Positions 51,880 through 62,954 of a stretch of DNA of 64,000 nt are shown piece by piece. How positions within the stretch are numbered: position 1 is the stretch's first letter; the number at the start of each line of letters is the position of its first letter. The translations under genes were made by a program, and so were the position numbers. The notes beneath the pieces were generated by a model. It ran no database searches. It saw nothing but the letters and a program-made list of their open reading frames with translations, and had not been told where the DNA came from. Location: NCBI GenBank assembly GCA_963747985.1, contig CAVVHG010000006.1, forward strand, positions 558,001 to 622,000, in the 5' to 3' direction. The stretch is from JACADW01 sp963747985 (GTDB lineage: Bacteria; Acidobacteriota; UBA6911).

Positions 51880-52983
51880 ATGTCGCTTTCCGGCAACTTG
51901 AAGACGATGGAGCTGTCGGAGCTCCTGCAGTGGGTGACGCTCGGCCGGAAGACCGGGTCCCTGACCTTCATCAGGGAAAAGACTAAGAATTACATATACT
52001 TCCGTGACGGGCAGATCATTTCGTCGCGGTCGAACGAACCGACGAAGCTTCTCGGGCACTTCCTCCTGTTTTACGGGAAAATCACGGAAGACCAGCTCAA
52101 GCGCACACTCGAGATCCAGCAGCAGACGCGTGCGACTCTGGGAAAGATCCTCGTCCACGAAGGGTTCCTCTCCAAGGAAGAGGTGGAAAAGGCTTTGATC
52201 GCGCGCACGGAGGAGGTGATCTACGATCTCTTCCTCTGGGAGGACGCCTACTTTCACTTCTCGACTGACGGCTACGAGCTCGAGGACTTGATGCTCATCA
52301 ATCTGAACCTGAACTCCCTTCTCTTTGAGGGGGTCCGGCGCAAGGATGAGTGGAAACGGATCCGTGAAGTCTTTCCCAGCAACGAGGTGGTGCTGTCGCT
52401 GCGCAAGGGCGCCGACCTCAAGAGCCTTCCGCTGACCCAACTCCAGAAGAAGCTGCTCTTCCTCGTCAGCCAGGGCAAAACCGTCTCCCAGATGATCCTG
52501 GAAGCGCACGGCTCTGATTTCCTCGTCAACTACGAGCTGTACCAGCTGTACGACAGCAATGTGCTGGAGATCAAGGAGCTGCCCGCGCCCCCGCCGGCGA
52601 AGGAAGACCCCGCGAAACTGTTCAGCCGGGGACTGGAGCTCATGCAGTCCCGCCAGCATACCCAGGCCCTCACCGTCTTTCAGGAGGTTCTCCGCGTGGA
52701 TCCGGAGAATATCCGCGCAGACAAGGCGATCGAGGAGGTCGAGCGGGCAATCTGCGACGATTTCTACAGGGACGTAATGCCGGCTAACCTGGTGCCATAC
52801 TTCGTCATCCCCGAGAGCACGCTGCCCCGCTACAACCTGACTCACGAGGAAGGGTTTGTCGCCTCGCGCATCAATGGAACCTGGGATCTGAAGTCGATCG
52901 TGATGCTCTCGCCCCTGAGGGAGATTGAAGTGCTCCGGATCGTCGACAAGCTCCTGAAAATGGGCTTGATCGCGCTCAGATAG
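51880..52983 (+). CDS. DUF4388 (PATAN-type) domain protein
   Basis: 367 residues from ATG 51880, where conservation starts (MSLSGNLKTMELSELLQWVT); the 207-base upstream open stretch is low-complexity and unlikely to be coding. The DUF4388/PATAN domain spans about 1-110 (GSLTFIREKTKNYIYFRDGQ), followed by an LGKILVHEGFLSKEEVEKAL segment like the MshEN/GspE N-terminal fold. The C-terminal half contains a tetratricopeptide-like stretch (RQHTQALTVFQEVLRVDPEN). PATAN proteins are linked to response-regulator and gliding or motility signalling; the role here is unknown. Confidence 0.83.
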   Translation: MSLSGNLKTMELSELLQWVTLGRKTGSLTFIREKTKNYIYFRDGQIISSRSNEPTKLLGHFLLFYGKITEDQLKRTLEIQQQTRATLGKILVHEGFLSKEEVEKALIARTEEVIYDLFLWEDAYFHFSTDGYELEDLMLINLNLNSLLFEGVRRKDEWKRIREVFPSNEVVLSLRKGADLKSLPLTQLQKKLLFLVSQGKTVSQMILEAHGSDFLVNYELYQLYDSNVLEIKELPAPPPAKEDPAKLFSRGLELMQSRQHTQALTVFQEVLRVDPENIRADKAIEEVERAICDDFYRDVMPANLVPYFVIPESTLPRYNLTHEEGFVASRINGTWDLKSIVMLSPLREIEVLRIVDKLLKMGLIALR

Positions 52984-53008
52984 GAGACGGTTCAGGCCGC
53001 AGGTCAAA

Positions 53009-53094
53009 GCAAAGAAAGCCACGAATTACGGTGATTCTCACGAATTCAGAGCACAATGGTCGGAGAGGGTCCGCGTAATCCGTGGCTGCTTTGC
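53009..53094. repeat. Inverted repeat GCCACGNATTACG between convergent genes
   Basis: Left arm 53009-53031 (GCAAAGAAAGCCACGAATTA and CGG) and right arm 53069-53094, whose reverse complement starts GCAAAGCAGCCACGGATTAC. Loop about 37 bases. Lies between the stops of the DUF4388 gene and acs; probably a dispersed element acting as a two-way terminator. Confidence 0.6.
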
Positions 53095-53096
53095 TA

Positions 53097-55058
<1,962 letters not shown>

Positions 55059-55195
55059 TATCTTCCCCTCCCCGAGCAAAACTGGGTGTTAAGTACCACA
55101 TGCACGCGATCGCATCAATGCCGCGCCCATTTGAAACGCCTCCTCATCAGCCGGTGTTGCAGGTTTCGGACAGACCTCGAGACCCAACCGGCGAC

Positions 55196-57505
55196 TCAAA
55201 AACCGGTGCGGAGGCCGATTCTGAAATTAGCCGGAAGAGCCGGATATCCGAAGACCTCCATATAATCGGTGTTCAGGACGTTCCCCGCGAAGGCATAGAC
55301 CGACACGTATTTGTTGACACGGAAGTCTGCGACCACGTTGAGGACCAGGTATCCAGGGTTCTTCAGGATCCCGAGTCCCGCAAAGTCGGAATCGACCCGG
55401 CTCCCCACCATCAGAGCGGTCGCGCCGAAGCTCCAACGACGCGGGTTCCAGCGCAGGTCGAGATAGCCCGAGTTCGCGGGCCTTCGCAGGAGCTGCTGCC
55501 CGGTCGCATAGACCGGATCGAATGGGCTTGAGCTCGTCAGTATTACCGAATCCAGATAGGTATAACCCCCGTTGATCTCCCAATGCTTTCCCGGGATTGC
55601 CCGGACCGTGAGCTCCAACCCGCGTGCACGAGTTTTGCCGATATTGAGGAAAGTTCCCTCGAAAGTCTGATAATCGGTCACCGCGTATCCGATCTGGTTG
55701 AAAAACAGGTTGTGGAAATACGTGGCGGTGAGTGTCATTCGCCCGGCCGCAAGGCTCTGCTCGATGCCTGCATCGAAACTCCGGGCCTTTTCAGGCCTAA
55801 GGTCGGGATTTCCCCTGAAATACGGAGACTGGCTAAAGGACTCGACGAGCGTCGGCTCCTTGATGCCGAGCCCGAAGTTGGCTCTCAGGTTGGTCAGGCC
55901 GAAGGCGCTGCCGGCCACGGGGCGGTGCGCGTGCCACGCAAGCGACGCCCTCGGGGCGGCATAGAACCCGAAGCTCCCGTTGTGCTCCAGGCGAACACCG
56001 GCAGTCGCAAACAACACATTTCGAAATTCCCACTGGTCCTGAAAGTAGGCTCCGAAGTTGTCGCGGGACGCACGGAGCGGTTCGGCCCGCGGGTCGCCGA
56101 TTACACCGGATTCGTGCTCGTACGCGGCACCGGCAGTCAGGAGATGGTTCCCGGATACTGCAAATTCGCTCTCGTAATTGACGCGTTGGGTCTCGGTGTC
56201 GTTGAGGGTCTGGTAGACAAGATCGAATGACGGCCAGGGCGCAGTCCGGTCACCGTATTTCGCAGTGAAGGTTCCCGAGTCCCGCGGATCGGCGGAGAAT
56301 TGCCATGAACTATTGACACTGTAGGATGCCCGTTGCGTCCAGGAAGGAGTCGTGGAATAGGTCATGGCGACGCCGCCCGTCAGGTTTCGATGGCGGTAAT
56401 ATTCATCCGCATCGGGTGGGAGGATCGCCCATGGTCCGGGAACGCCCGTGCGTCCGTAGTCGCTCCGGAAGACGCTGCGCAGTTCCAGCTCACGCGTGGC
56501 CTTCCATCCCACGTTCGCCGCGACAGTCTCCTGGTTGAAGGAACCGTTCAACACGTCATTGTCAGTGTCGAAGCGCGTGAAAGACAGCGCATAGTCCCCG
56601 TGGTCGCCGCTGCCTTCCAAGCCGCCGGCATAGCGGGTGGTCGACGACGATCCGCCTTCGACGGCGAACCTCGGCGTGGGCCACTGTCTCTCGCTCGTTC
56701 CGCGGCGGGTAAAAACCTGCAGCGTCCCTGCGATGGCGTCCGAACCGTAAAGTGCGCTTTGCGGGCCTCGCACAACCTCGATGCGGTCGATGTCAGCCAC
56801 AGAGAGGTTCGCGAAGTTGAAGCTGCCCCCGGGATCGTTGACCGGGACACCATCGAGCAGGACTTTTGTGTTGTCCGATTCCCCGCCACGGACGAACAGC
56901 GAAGTGATCTGGCCGGTGCCGCCGCTCTGAACGATGTTCATGCCCGCGGCTTCTCTCAGTGCCTCGGCCATGGTCACGGCACCGTTCCGTGACAACTCAT
57001 CATGATTGACCACACTCACCGAGTTGCCGACCTGGGAAATCGCGGCCTCGGTCCGTGTGGCTGTCACGACGACCTGCTCCTCGATACCTCCGACCTCCAT
57101 GGAAAGATCGAGCGGGGGAGTCGATCCGCTAACCTCGACCGGCCGATCCTTGATCGCTGCGAAGCCGGCGAGGGTGATGCAAAGGCTGTACCTCCCCTGA
57201 GGCAATAAGAGCTTGAACTCACCGCGGCTGTCGGTCCGTGATCCTGCGACGGTGCGTCCGCGAGCATCCTTTACCTCGATTACGGCACGGGGCAGAGGCG
57301 CGTGAGACGTGTCCGTCACGGTCCCATTCACATAGCCGCGCCCTTCAGCTCCGTCCTCGCGTTGCGGCAGCGCGCTCTGCGCGAAGCAAAGCCAGCTCAG
57401 GAAATAAGGAAGAAAGAGCAGCTTGATAAGCAGGCGGCAGCCGCCGGTCGAACCGCGCTGCACATTGCGGCATTCCGCTCGATGAGCGGTTGGAGACTCT
57501 CGCAT
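55196..57505 (-). CDS. btuB: TonB-dependent receptor, BtuB-like (riboswitch operon)
   Basis: 769 residues. A signal peptide lies near residues 24-45 (LLFLPYFLSWLCFAQSA). A carboxypeptidase-regulatory-like domain spans about 55-130 (GRGYVNGTVTDTSHAPLPRA). The plug domain spans about 145-260 (QVGNSVSVVNHDELSRNGA, VFVRGGESDNTKVLLDGVPV-type motif, VRGPQSALYGSDAIAG). The barrel runs to the terminal phenylalanine (GLRTGF). It is the last gene of the btuF-btuC-btuD operon behind a cobalamin riboswitch, so cobalamin is the likely ligand. The added N-terminal domain is not in E. coli BtuB. Confidence 0.88.
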   Translation of the reverse strand: MRESPTAHRAECRNVQRGSTGGCRLLIKLLFLPYFLSWLCFAQSALPQREDGAEGRGYVNGTVTDTSHAPLPRAVIEVKDARGRTVAGSRTDSRGEFKLLLPQGRYSLCITLAGFAAIKDRPVEVSGSTPPLDLSMEVGGIEEQVVVTATRTEAAISQVGNSVSVVNHDELSRNGAVTMAEALREAAGMNIVQSGGTGQITSLFVRGGESDNTKVLLDGVPVNDPGGSFNFANLSVADIDRIEVVRGPQSALYGSDAIAGTLQVFTRRGTSERQWPTPRFAVEGGSSSTTRYAGGLEGSGDHGDYALSFTRFDTDNDVLNGSFNQETVAANVGWKATRELELRSVFRSDYGRTGVPGPWAILPPDADEYYRHRNLTGGVAMTYSTTPSWTQRASYSVNSSWQFSADPRDSGTFTAKYGDRTAPWPSFDLVYQTLNDTETQRVNYESEFAVSGNHLLTAGAAYEHESGVIGDPRAEPLRASRDNFGAYFQDQWEFRNVLFATAGVRLEHNGSFGFYAAPRASLAWHAHRPVAGSAFGLTNLRANFGLGIKEPTLVESFSQSPYFRGNPDLRPEKARSFDAGIEQSLAAGRMTLTATYFHNLFFNQIGYAVTDYQTFEGTFLNIGKTRARGLELTVRAIPGKHWEINGGYTYLDSVILTSSSPFDPVYATGQQLLRRPANSGYLDLRWNPRRWSFGATALMVGSRVDSDFAGLGILKNPGYLVLNVVADFRVNKYVSVYAFAGNVLNTDYMEVFGYPALPANFRIGLRTGF

Positions 57506-57506
57506 T

Positions 57507-58304
57507 CTAATCTCCCCGTATGAGGGGCATCACTTCCGGGGCCTGGTTGCCTCCCCGCCTGACGGTAAAGCCGATGCCGAAAAGTTGCCTGAGGTTCGCC
57601 TCTGTCAGCACTTCTGAGGGACTCCCCTGGTGCCGGATTGCCCCCTCAGACATCAGGATGACCCGGTCGCAGAACGCCGCCAGTATGTTGATTTCGTGCG
57701 ACACGATCAGCGTCGCCAGTCGCCGCTCGCGGGTGATCCTGACCACGGTGCTTACGAGGCTCACCTGATAGTTGACGTCCAGGTTGGCCGTGAACTCGTC
57801 GAGCAGCAGGACCGGTGTTTGCTGGGTCAGGGCACGCGCCAGGAGGAGCCGCTGCTTCTCGCCGCCGGAGATCTCGGAGACCGGGGCATCTGCGTACCTC
57901 TCGAGATGCGTCAATTGCAGGGCCTCCCTCGTGATTTCTTCGTCGCGTGCGCTTTCAAAGCCCATCAGGGACAGGTGAGGAGAGCGCCCCTGGAGCGCAA
58001 ATTGAAACACGGTCTGATATCCGGGGAGGCCGCCATTCTGCGGCACCATGGCGATGCGCCGTGCGATTTCCTTTCGGCTCAGCAGGGCGAGCGGCTGCCG
58101 GCCGTCGATGAGGACCTGTCCCGAGGATGGGCTGAGAATGCCGTCGAGCAGTTTCAGCACCGTTGTCTTTCCGCAACCGTTGGGGCCGATGACGCCCACT
58201 ACCTGGTTCGGGCTCAGCTCCATTGAGAAGCCGCGGATGAGCGGGCCACGGTAGGCGAAATCCACTGCGCGAGCCTCCAGGACGACGGAATCCGGACTCA
58301 CCAT
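57507..58304 (-). CDS. btuD: Cobalamin ABC transporter ATPase
   Basis: 265 residues. Walker A VIGPNGCGKTTVLKLLDG, signature SEISGGEKQRLLLARALTQQ and Walker B VLLLDEFTANLDV are complete; residues 75-95 carry the Q-loop RIAMVPQNGG. FecCD/BtuD-type. It overlaps the permease gene by seven bases and ends two bases before the receptor gene, so the four genes form one transcript. Confidence 0.92.
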   Translation of the reverse strand: MVSPDSVVLEARAVDFAYRGPLIRGFSMELSPNQVVGVIGPNGCGKTTVLKLLDGILSPSSGQVLIDGRQPLALLSRKEIARRIAMVPQNGGLPGYQTVFQFALQGRSPHLSLMGFESARDEEITREALQLTHLERYADAPVSEISGGEKQRLLLARALTQQTPVLLLDEFTANLDVNYQVSLVSTVVRITRERRLATLIVSHEINILAAFCDRVILMSEGAIRHQGSPSEVLTEANLRQLFGIGFTVRRGGNQAPEVMPLIRGD

Positions 58305-59350
58305 CCGCCTCCTTTGCGCCTCAGCAGGTAAATAAACAACGGTGCCCCGCAGAGTGCCGTAATGACACCGACGGGAAGTTCAGCGGGGGCTACCACCGTC
58401 CGTGCCACCGTGTCGGCCAGCAGCGTGAAGATCGCCCCGAAAATGAAGACCGCGGGGAATAGCATTCGGTTGTCATTGCCCAGAACCATGCGGGCGAGGT
58501 GCGGACAGATCAAGCCGACATAGGCTATCGGGCCGCTGATCGAGACGACGGACCCGGTCACAAGCGACGCAAGGAGATAGACCCGCAACTTGACCCGCGG
58601 CACCTCCACACCCAGCGTGAGCGCATCCTCCTCCCCCGAAGAGATCAGGTTCAGACTCTGAGACATCAGATATAGAAGAAACGCGCCCGCGGCTACCAGA
58701 ACGGTGATGATGTATATGGAGGCGTCGACCGGGCGGCTTAGATCTCCGATGAGCCAGTAGAAAATGCCCCGCAGATCCGCCTGGCTTGTGCTCGTCAACA
58801 GAAACACGTTTATTGAAGAAATGAACGACGCCATCACGACCCCGGCCAGGAGCAAACGTTGCGAGCCCTCGCCCTTGCGATCGGATCTGCCGGCGACGAA
58901 GTAGACCGTGGCCACTGTCAAAGCCGCGCCTGCAAAGGCCGCGGCCGGACGCCCGTACAATGAGAGACGGCCGGCAGCCTGGATGCCCGCCGAAGCAGCC
59001 AGGACAATGTACAGAATGGTTCCCATGGAGGCCCCGGTGGAGACGCCCAGCACATACGGGTCTGCCAGTGCGTTACGCAGCAGTGACTGGAATACGGCGC
59101 CGGCCAGGGCTAGTGCCGCGCCGACCAGCGATGCCAGAAGGACCCTCGGGAGACGGACAGAGAGGAGGATCGTTTCAAGGGCCGGTTCCTGCCCGGCGTC
59201 GCCGCTCAGGGACTGCAACGCGAGGCGAAGCGCTTTCCCCGGCGGAATGGCGACGCTGCCCACGCTGAGCGACAATAACGCCGCAACCAGCCATACAGCC
59301 AGCAGGGCCGCACTGACTGTCAGGATGCTGCGGCGTGAAAGGCGTCTCAT
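58298..59350 (-). CDS. btuC: Cobalamin ABC transporter permease (FecCD/BtuC family)
   Basis: 350 residues with about ten membrane helices. Family landmarks include LPRVLLASLVGAALALAGAVFQ, RNALADPYVLGVSTGASMG and GPIAYVGLICPHLARMVLG; the C-terminal helices include VVAPAELPVGVITALCGAPLF. It forms the transmembrane channel with BtuD. Its start overlaps the btuF stop as ATGA. Confidence 0.93.
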   Translation of the reverse strand: MRRLSRRSILTVSAALLAVWLVAALLSLSVGSVAIPPGKALRLALQSLSGDAGQEPALETILLSVRLPRVLLASLVGAALALAGAVFQSLLRNALADPYVLGVSTGASMGTILYIVLAASAGIQAAGRLSLYGRPAAAFAGAALTVATVYFVAGRSDRKGEGSQRLLLAGVVMASFISSINVFLLTSTSQADLRGIFYWLIGDLSRPVDASIYIITVLVAAGAFLLYLMSQSLNLISSGEEDALTLGVEVPRVKLRVYLLASLVTGSVVSISGPIAYVGLICPHLARMVLGNDNRMLFPAVFIFGAIFTLLADTVARTVVAPAELPVGVITALCGAPLFIYLLRRKGGGW

Positions 59351-60285
59351 CGGAAGGCCTCCGGATGCAGCCTGCGTGCCAGATCGTCGAGGGCGTCCAG
59401 GAATCGTGGAGACGGATGCTGCAGTAGTTCGCTGACTATGAATATCCTGTTCTGCCGGACAGCCCTCAGCTGCCGCCAGCCGGGGAGCGACTTCAGGTCA
59501 GGGAGTGGATTCCCCTCATGCCTGACTGCCAGGATGACATCCGGGTCGTTGAAAATGACCTGCTCGAGACTGTAGTGCGGGTAGAATTCGGGGATCGCAG
59601 CGGTGATGGAATCCACGCCGGCATGACGCAACACGTCATTTTCGAAGGTTCCTTTGCCCGGAGCGAGCAAAGGCTCGAACCATGTGATGTAGAAAGCTCT
59701 GAGGCGCCTCGCTCCTTTCAGACGCCGGTCGAGGAGCTCGAGCCGCTGTTTCATCCGGGCAACCAATTCTCCGGCCTCGGCCTCGCAGCCGGTGATCCTT
59801 CCTATCTGCCCCACCGTCTCCAGGATCGTATCTACCGTCCGCGGCGCCGTGACGAAGACCGGCAGGCCCAGATCGGCGAGCTTCTGCACGGCGGTCCGGT
59901 CGTTGCCCGCTGTCGATGCTATGACCAGGTCCGGCTCGGCTGCCAGGATCAGCTCCGCGCCGGGATTGAGGAGGTCGCCGATTTTCGGTTTCTTCCGCGC
60001 ATCTTCCGGCCAATCGCAGTAGACGGTGACCCCGGCGACCCGTTCCCCGGCTCCCACGAGATACAGGACCTCCGTGACACTCGGCGCGAGCGAGATGATC
60101 CGGGCGGGCCTCCTCGGAAGCTCGACCCGCCTTCCTGTCGCATCGGTGTATGTAACCCTGTCCGGGGCGGCGCCCCCCCGCGGAGTAATCCTGCCGGTCG
60201 ATGACGTGCAACCCCAGGCCAAGAGAAGTCCGCCAGCCAGAAGGGAGAGGTGAAACCGGGGATTCGAGGGGCTTTTCAGTCGCAT
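59347..60285 (-). CDS. btuF: Cobalamin-binding lipoprotein (BtuF-like)
   Basis: 312 residues with a lipobox (LLAGGLLLAWGC, cysteine near residue 26), so it is anchored on the periplasmic side. The periplasmic-binding fold begins RIISLAPSVTEVLYLVGAGE, followed by VYCDWPEDARKKPKIGDLL and PDLVIAST, typical of BtuF. It delivers cobalamin to BtuC-BtuD. First gene after the riboswitch; its weak AAGAGA ribosome site (60296-60291) lies inside a hairpin. Confidence 0.9.
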   Translation of the reverse strand: MRLKSPSNPRFHLSLLAGGLLLAWGCTSSTGRITPRGGAAPDRVTYTDATGRRVELPRRPARIISLAPSVTEVLYLVGAGERVAGVTVYCDWPEDARKKPKIGDLLNPGAELILAAEPDLVIASTAGNDRTAVQKLADLGLPVFVTAPRTVDTILETVGQIGRITGCEAEAGELVARMKQRLELLDRRLKGARRLRAFYITWFEPLLAPGKGTFENDVLRHAGVDSITAAIPEFYPHYSLEQVIFNDPDVILAVRHEGNPLPDLKSLPGWRQLRAVRQNRIFIVSELLQHPSPRFLDALDDLARRLHPEAFR

Positions 60286-60290
60286 TCAGA

Positions 60291-60309
60291 TCTCTTTCAC
60301 GCGAAGAGA
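60291..60309 (-). promoter_or_regulatory. Hairpin sequestering the btuF ribosome site (riboswitch expression platform)
   Basis: On the minus strand TCTCTT (60309-60304), a seven-base loop and AAGAGA (60296-60291) form a six-pair hairpin. AAGAGA is the only Shine-Dalgarno-like sequence before the btuF ATG (five-base spacing). The hairpin therefore could hide it, suggesting translational control. Confidence 0.45.
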
Positions 60310-60324
60310 GTGCTGAAAAGGGCT

Positions 60325-60505
60325 CGAGGCAGGTTTCCTGACTTTCGGGTCATCGCCGTGCTTCTCGCCTTCCCCGTCTCCGCGACGAGTGGCTGCCGCA
60401 ACTTACGAAAATGAAGCCGGCTCTCCGAATACAGTGGCGGGACCGTGCGGGATTCTCACCCAGCTTCCCTTTTACCCTCGGCGGGGCACCTCAAGCCACC
60501 GTGCT
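60325..60505 (-). promoter_or_regulatory. Cobalamin (adenosylcobalamin) riboswitch controlling the btu operon
   Basis: On the minus strand, in order: GGTGGCTTGAGGTGCC, GGGAAGCTGGGTGAGAATCC, CGGTCCCGCCACTGT and the B12 box AAGTCAGGAAACCTGCC (ending near 60328). These are the invariant blocks of the cobalamin riboswitch core. It lies 40 bases before btuF and downstream of a good promoter. Cobalamin binding normally lowers expression of uptake genes. Confidence 0.95.
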
Positions 60506-60522
60506 AAAGAACTCACCAGGGA

Positions 60523-60552
60523 TGATTACCACCGTGGTTCTCCACTTGTCAA
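60523..60552 (-). promoter_or_regulatory. Promoter for the riboswitch/btu operon
   Basis: Minus strand TTGACA (60552-60547, perfect -35) with an 18-base spacer to TAATCA (60528-60523). The start site would be near 60515, about ten bases before the first riboswitch stem. Confidence 0.55.
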
Positions 60553-60577
60553 AGACAAACGACCGGGGAGACTACCC

Positions 60578-60606
60578 TTCAAATGGGTGTCCTGCTGCGC
60601 TAGACT
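60578..60606 (+). promoter_or_regulatory. Candidate mtnA promoter
   Basis: TTCAAA (60578-60583, four of six) and TAGACT (60601-60606, four of six) with a 17-base spacer. Start near 60613, giving a leader of about 15 bases with GGGGA before mtnA. Weak match. Confidence 0.3.
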
Positions 60607-60627
60607 GAAACCCCATTGGGGAAACAT

Positions 60628-61677
60628 ATGATCCGCACAATAGAATGGACCGATTCCGCGGTGGTCATGCTCGATCAGCGCCTTCTCCCCGCACAGGAGA
60701 TCTACGTCTCCTGTGCCGACTACCGGGACGTTGCCGAGGCCATACGCTCCATGGTTATCCGCGGCGCACCGGCCATCGGTGTCGCTGCGGCGATGGGGGT
60801 GGCGCTCGGGGTCAAGTCCGCCGACGTTTCAACTCCGGAAGCGCTGGACCGTCACCTCCAGAAGGTCTGCGAAGTCATGGCCTCGACGAGGCCTACGGCA
60901 GTGAACCTTTTCTGGGCCATCGAACGGATGAAACGCTCGTATGAACGGGCACGATCTGGCGGGGTGGACGCGGTGCGATCGGCGCTGATCGCCGAAGCGC
61001 TCGCCATGCAAGCAGAGGACGTGGACGCAAACAGGAGAATGGGCCGGTTCGGCCAGGAGCTCATTCCCGACGGTGCAAGGGTTCTGACGCACTGCAACGC
61101 GGGTGCGCTGGCGACCGCGGGATACGGTACAGCGCTCGGGGTGATCCGTGCGGCGGTGGAGGCGGGCAAGACAGTCCGGGTCTGGGCCGACGAGACCAGG
61201 CCGTTTCTGCAGGGCGCCAGGCTGACTGCCTGGGAGCTCTCGCAGGACGGCATCCCGGTGACGGTCATTACCGACAATATGGCAGGCCACTTCATGCATC
61301 TCGGAAGGGTGGATTGTGTCATCGTAGGTGCCGACCGCATCGCTGCCAACGGGGATGTGGCAAACAAGATCGGGACTTATTCCGTGGCAGTGCTGGCAAA
61401 GGAAAACAACGTTCCGTTTTTCGTGGCGGCGCCGGTTTCGACCCTCGACCTTTCGATGCCCGACGGCAGCCGGATACCCATCGAGGAGCGCGATCCGGAG
61501 GAAGTGCGGAGAATCAGGGATGTGCCGATCACTTCACCCGGGGCCAGGGTTGAGAATCCGGCATTCGATGTCACGCCAAGCCGCTATGTGAGCGCGATCA
61601 TCACGGACCACGGAATAGCGCGCGCGCCTTACTCGGAAAGCCTTCGCAGGCTCGCAGAGGGTGCGCCTTCGTCGTGA
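60628..61677 (+). CDS. mtnA: S-methyl-5-thioribose-1-phosphate isomerase
   Basis: 349 residues from ATG 60628 (GGGGA about seven bases upstream). The catalytic cysteine is C156 in LTHCNAGALATAGYGTALG, and the aspartate lies in VGADRIAANGDVANKIGTY. The N-terminal MVIRGAPAIGVAAAMG and the RPTAVNLFWAI motif are diagnostic against eIF2B relatives. It belongs to the methionine salvage pathway. No other salvage gene is adjacent. Probably co-transcribed with tsaD. Confidence 0.94.
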   Translation: MIRTIEWTDSAVVMLDQRLLPAQEIYVSCADYRDVAEAIRSMVIRGAPAIGVAAAMGVALGVKSADVSTPEALDRHLQKVCEVMASTRPTAVNLFWAIERMKRSYERARSGGVDAVRSALIAEALAMQAEDVDANRRMGRFGQELIPDGARVLTHCNAGALATAGYGTALGVIRAAVEAGKTVRVWADETRPFLQGARLTAWELSQDGIPVTVITDNMAGHFMHLGRVDCVIVGADRIAANGDVANKIGTYSVAVLAKENNVPFFVAAPVSTLDLSMPDGSRIPIEERDPEEVRRIRDVPITSPGARVENPAFDVTPSRYVSAIITDHGIARAPYSESLRRLAEGAPSS

Positions 61678-61687
61678 GGCTCAGCTC

Positions 61688-62743
61688 ATGGTAGTTCTTG
61701 GAATTGAGACTTCGTGCGATGAGACCGCCGCGGCACTGGTGCGGGACGGGACCGGTGTCCTGTCCAACGTCGTCGCGTCTCAAATCAAGACCCACAGCAG
61801 CTACGGAGGGGTCGTACCCGAGCTGGCGAGTCGCGAGCACCTGAAGAACATCGGTTACGTCGTTCACAAAGCGTTCCGCGACGCGTCCATGCAATACGGC
61901 GACGTAGACGGGATCGCCGTGACACAGGGCCCGGGCCTGATCGGTTCTCTGCTGGTCGGATTATCCTTCGCGAAGGCGATGGCTTTCGCGCTGAATAAAT
62001 CGCTGGTGCCGGTTAACCACATCGAGGGCCACATTTGTTCGGCCTTTATCGAGAACCCGGGGATCGAATATCCGGTTCTGGCTCTGGCAGTTTCCGGCGG
62101 CCACACCTCGCTGATCTTTTCATCAGAGCCACTGAGTTACGAGTCGGTGGCCCGCACGAGGGACGACGCTGCCGGAGAGGCGCTCGACAAGCTTTCGAAG
62201 TTTCTCGGGCTGGGTTATCCCGGCGGCCCCGTTATCGATCGCCTGTCGCAGAAAGGAAACCCCGAGCGCTTCCATTTCTCCATTCCGAAGATCAGCGACG
62301 GAAGCCTCGATTTCAGCTTCAGCGGTTTCAAGACCGCCGCGCTCCGGCACATCGAGCTATCCCACATCAGGCCGCACCGACCCGGGCGCAGGATCTCGCA
62401 GGAAATCCTCGACCTGGTCGCGAGCTACCAGCGGGCGATCGTGGACACGCTCCTGCGGCAGACGGAGAAGGCAGTGGGCCGTCTGAAGCCCGCGACGATA
62501 CTGCTGGTCGGGGGAGTGGCCTGCAACTCGCTGCTGCGCCGAGTCTTCAGGCAGGCCTTCGAGGCGCCCGGACCTGAAGGCAGCGGTCGCCGCTCCGCTT
62601 CGCCGGTTCGCGTCTGCTATCCCTCCCCCGGATTCACCACGGACAACGCGGCGATGATCGCCGCTGCCGGCACGCCGAGACTGGGCTCCAGGCAGTATCT
62701 CAAGCTCGATCTCAACGCCTGCGCCGATCTCCGCCTGTGCTGA
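61688..62743 (+). CDS. tsaD: tRNA N6-adenosine threonylcarbamoyltransferase
   Basis: 351 residues from ATG 61688, with GAGG eight bases upstream. MVVLGIETSCDETAAALV, the metal-binding H111 and H115 in NHIEGHICSAF, and the C-terminal LVGGVACNSLLRR and TTDNAAMIAAAG motifs are all present. TsaD transfers the threonylcarbamoyl group to A37 of ANN-decoding tRNAs, with TsaB and TsaE encoded elsewhere. Confidence 0.96.
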   Translation: MVVLGIETSCDETAAALVRDGTGVLSNVVASQIKTHSSYGGVVPELASREHLKNIGYVVHKAFRDASMQYGDVDGIAVTQGPGLIGSLLVGLSFAKAMAFALNKSLVPVNHIEGHICSAFIENPGIEYPVLALAVSGGHTSLIFSSEPLSYESVARTRDDAAGEALDKLSKFLGLGYPGGPVIDRLSQKGNPERFHFSIPKISDGSLDFSFSGFKTAALRHIELSHIRPHRPGRRISQEILDLVASYQRAIVDTLLRQTEKAVGRLKPATILLVGGVACNSLLRRVFRQAFEAPGPEGSGRRSASPVRVCYPSPGFTTDNAAMIAAAGTPRLGSRQYLKLDLNACADLRLC

Positions 62744-62814
62744 GTGCTGAACAGCGGCACATGCGTGCGGCGCGTGTCCCTGTATACTAAGATGCCCCGT
62801 GGGCGACTCTTCTT

Positions 62815-62890
62815 ATCGGTATCGGCATCAGGGTCGCGCTTGCCGATCGGGCCGGATGGCGACCCCGATTCCGGCAGCGACCCCGACGCA
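62815..62890. repeat. Hexamer-periodic imperfect palindrome (TCGGNA type), copy C
   Basis: Left arm 62815-62835 (ATCGGTATCGGCATCAGGGT) and right arm about 62861-62885 (GACCCCGATTCCGGCAGCGA). Shorter than copies A and B. Lies between the convergent tsaD and DRG-like genes, where it could also help end transcription. Confidence 0.55.
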
Positions 62891-62954
62891 GGAAGCTCCT
62901 GGTTCTACGTTCAGAACAACACGCCCCGCGCTGTCATTGGGCTGTGATGCTGGG

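Noticed and set aside
55080..55195. tRNA-like stretch between acs and the TonB receptor gene
   Set aside because: No acceptor stem or canonical T-loop could be assembled on either strand.
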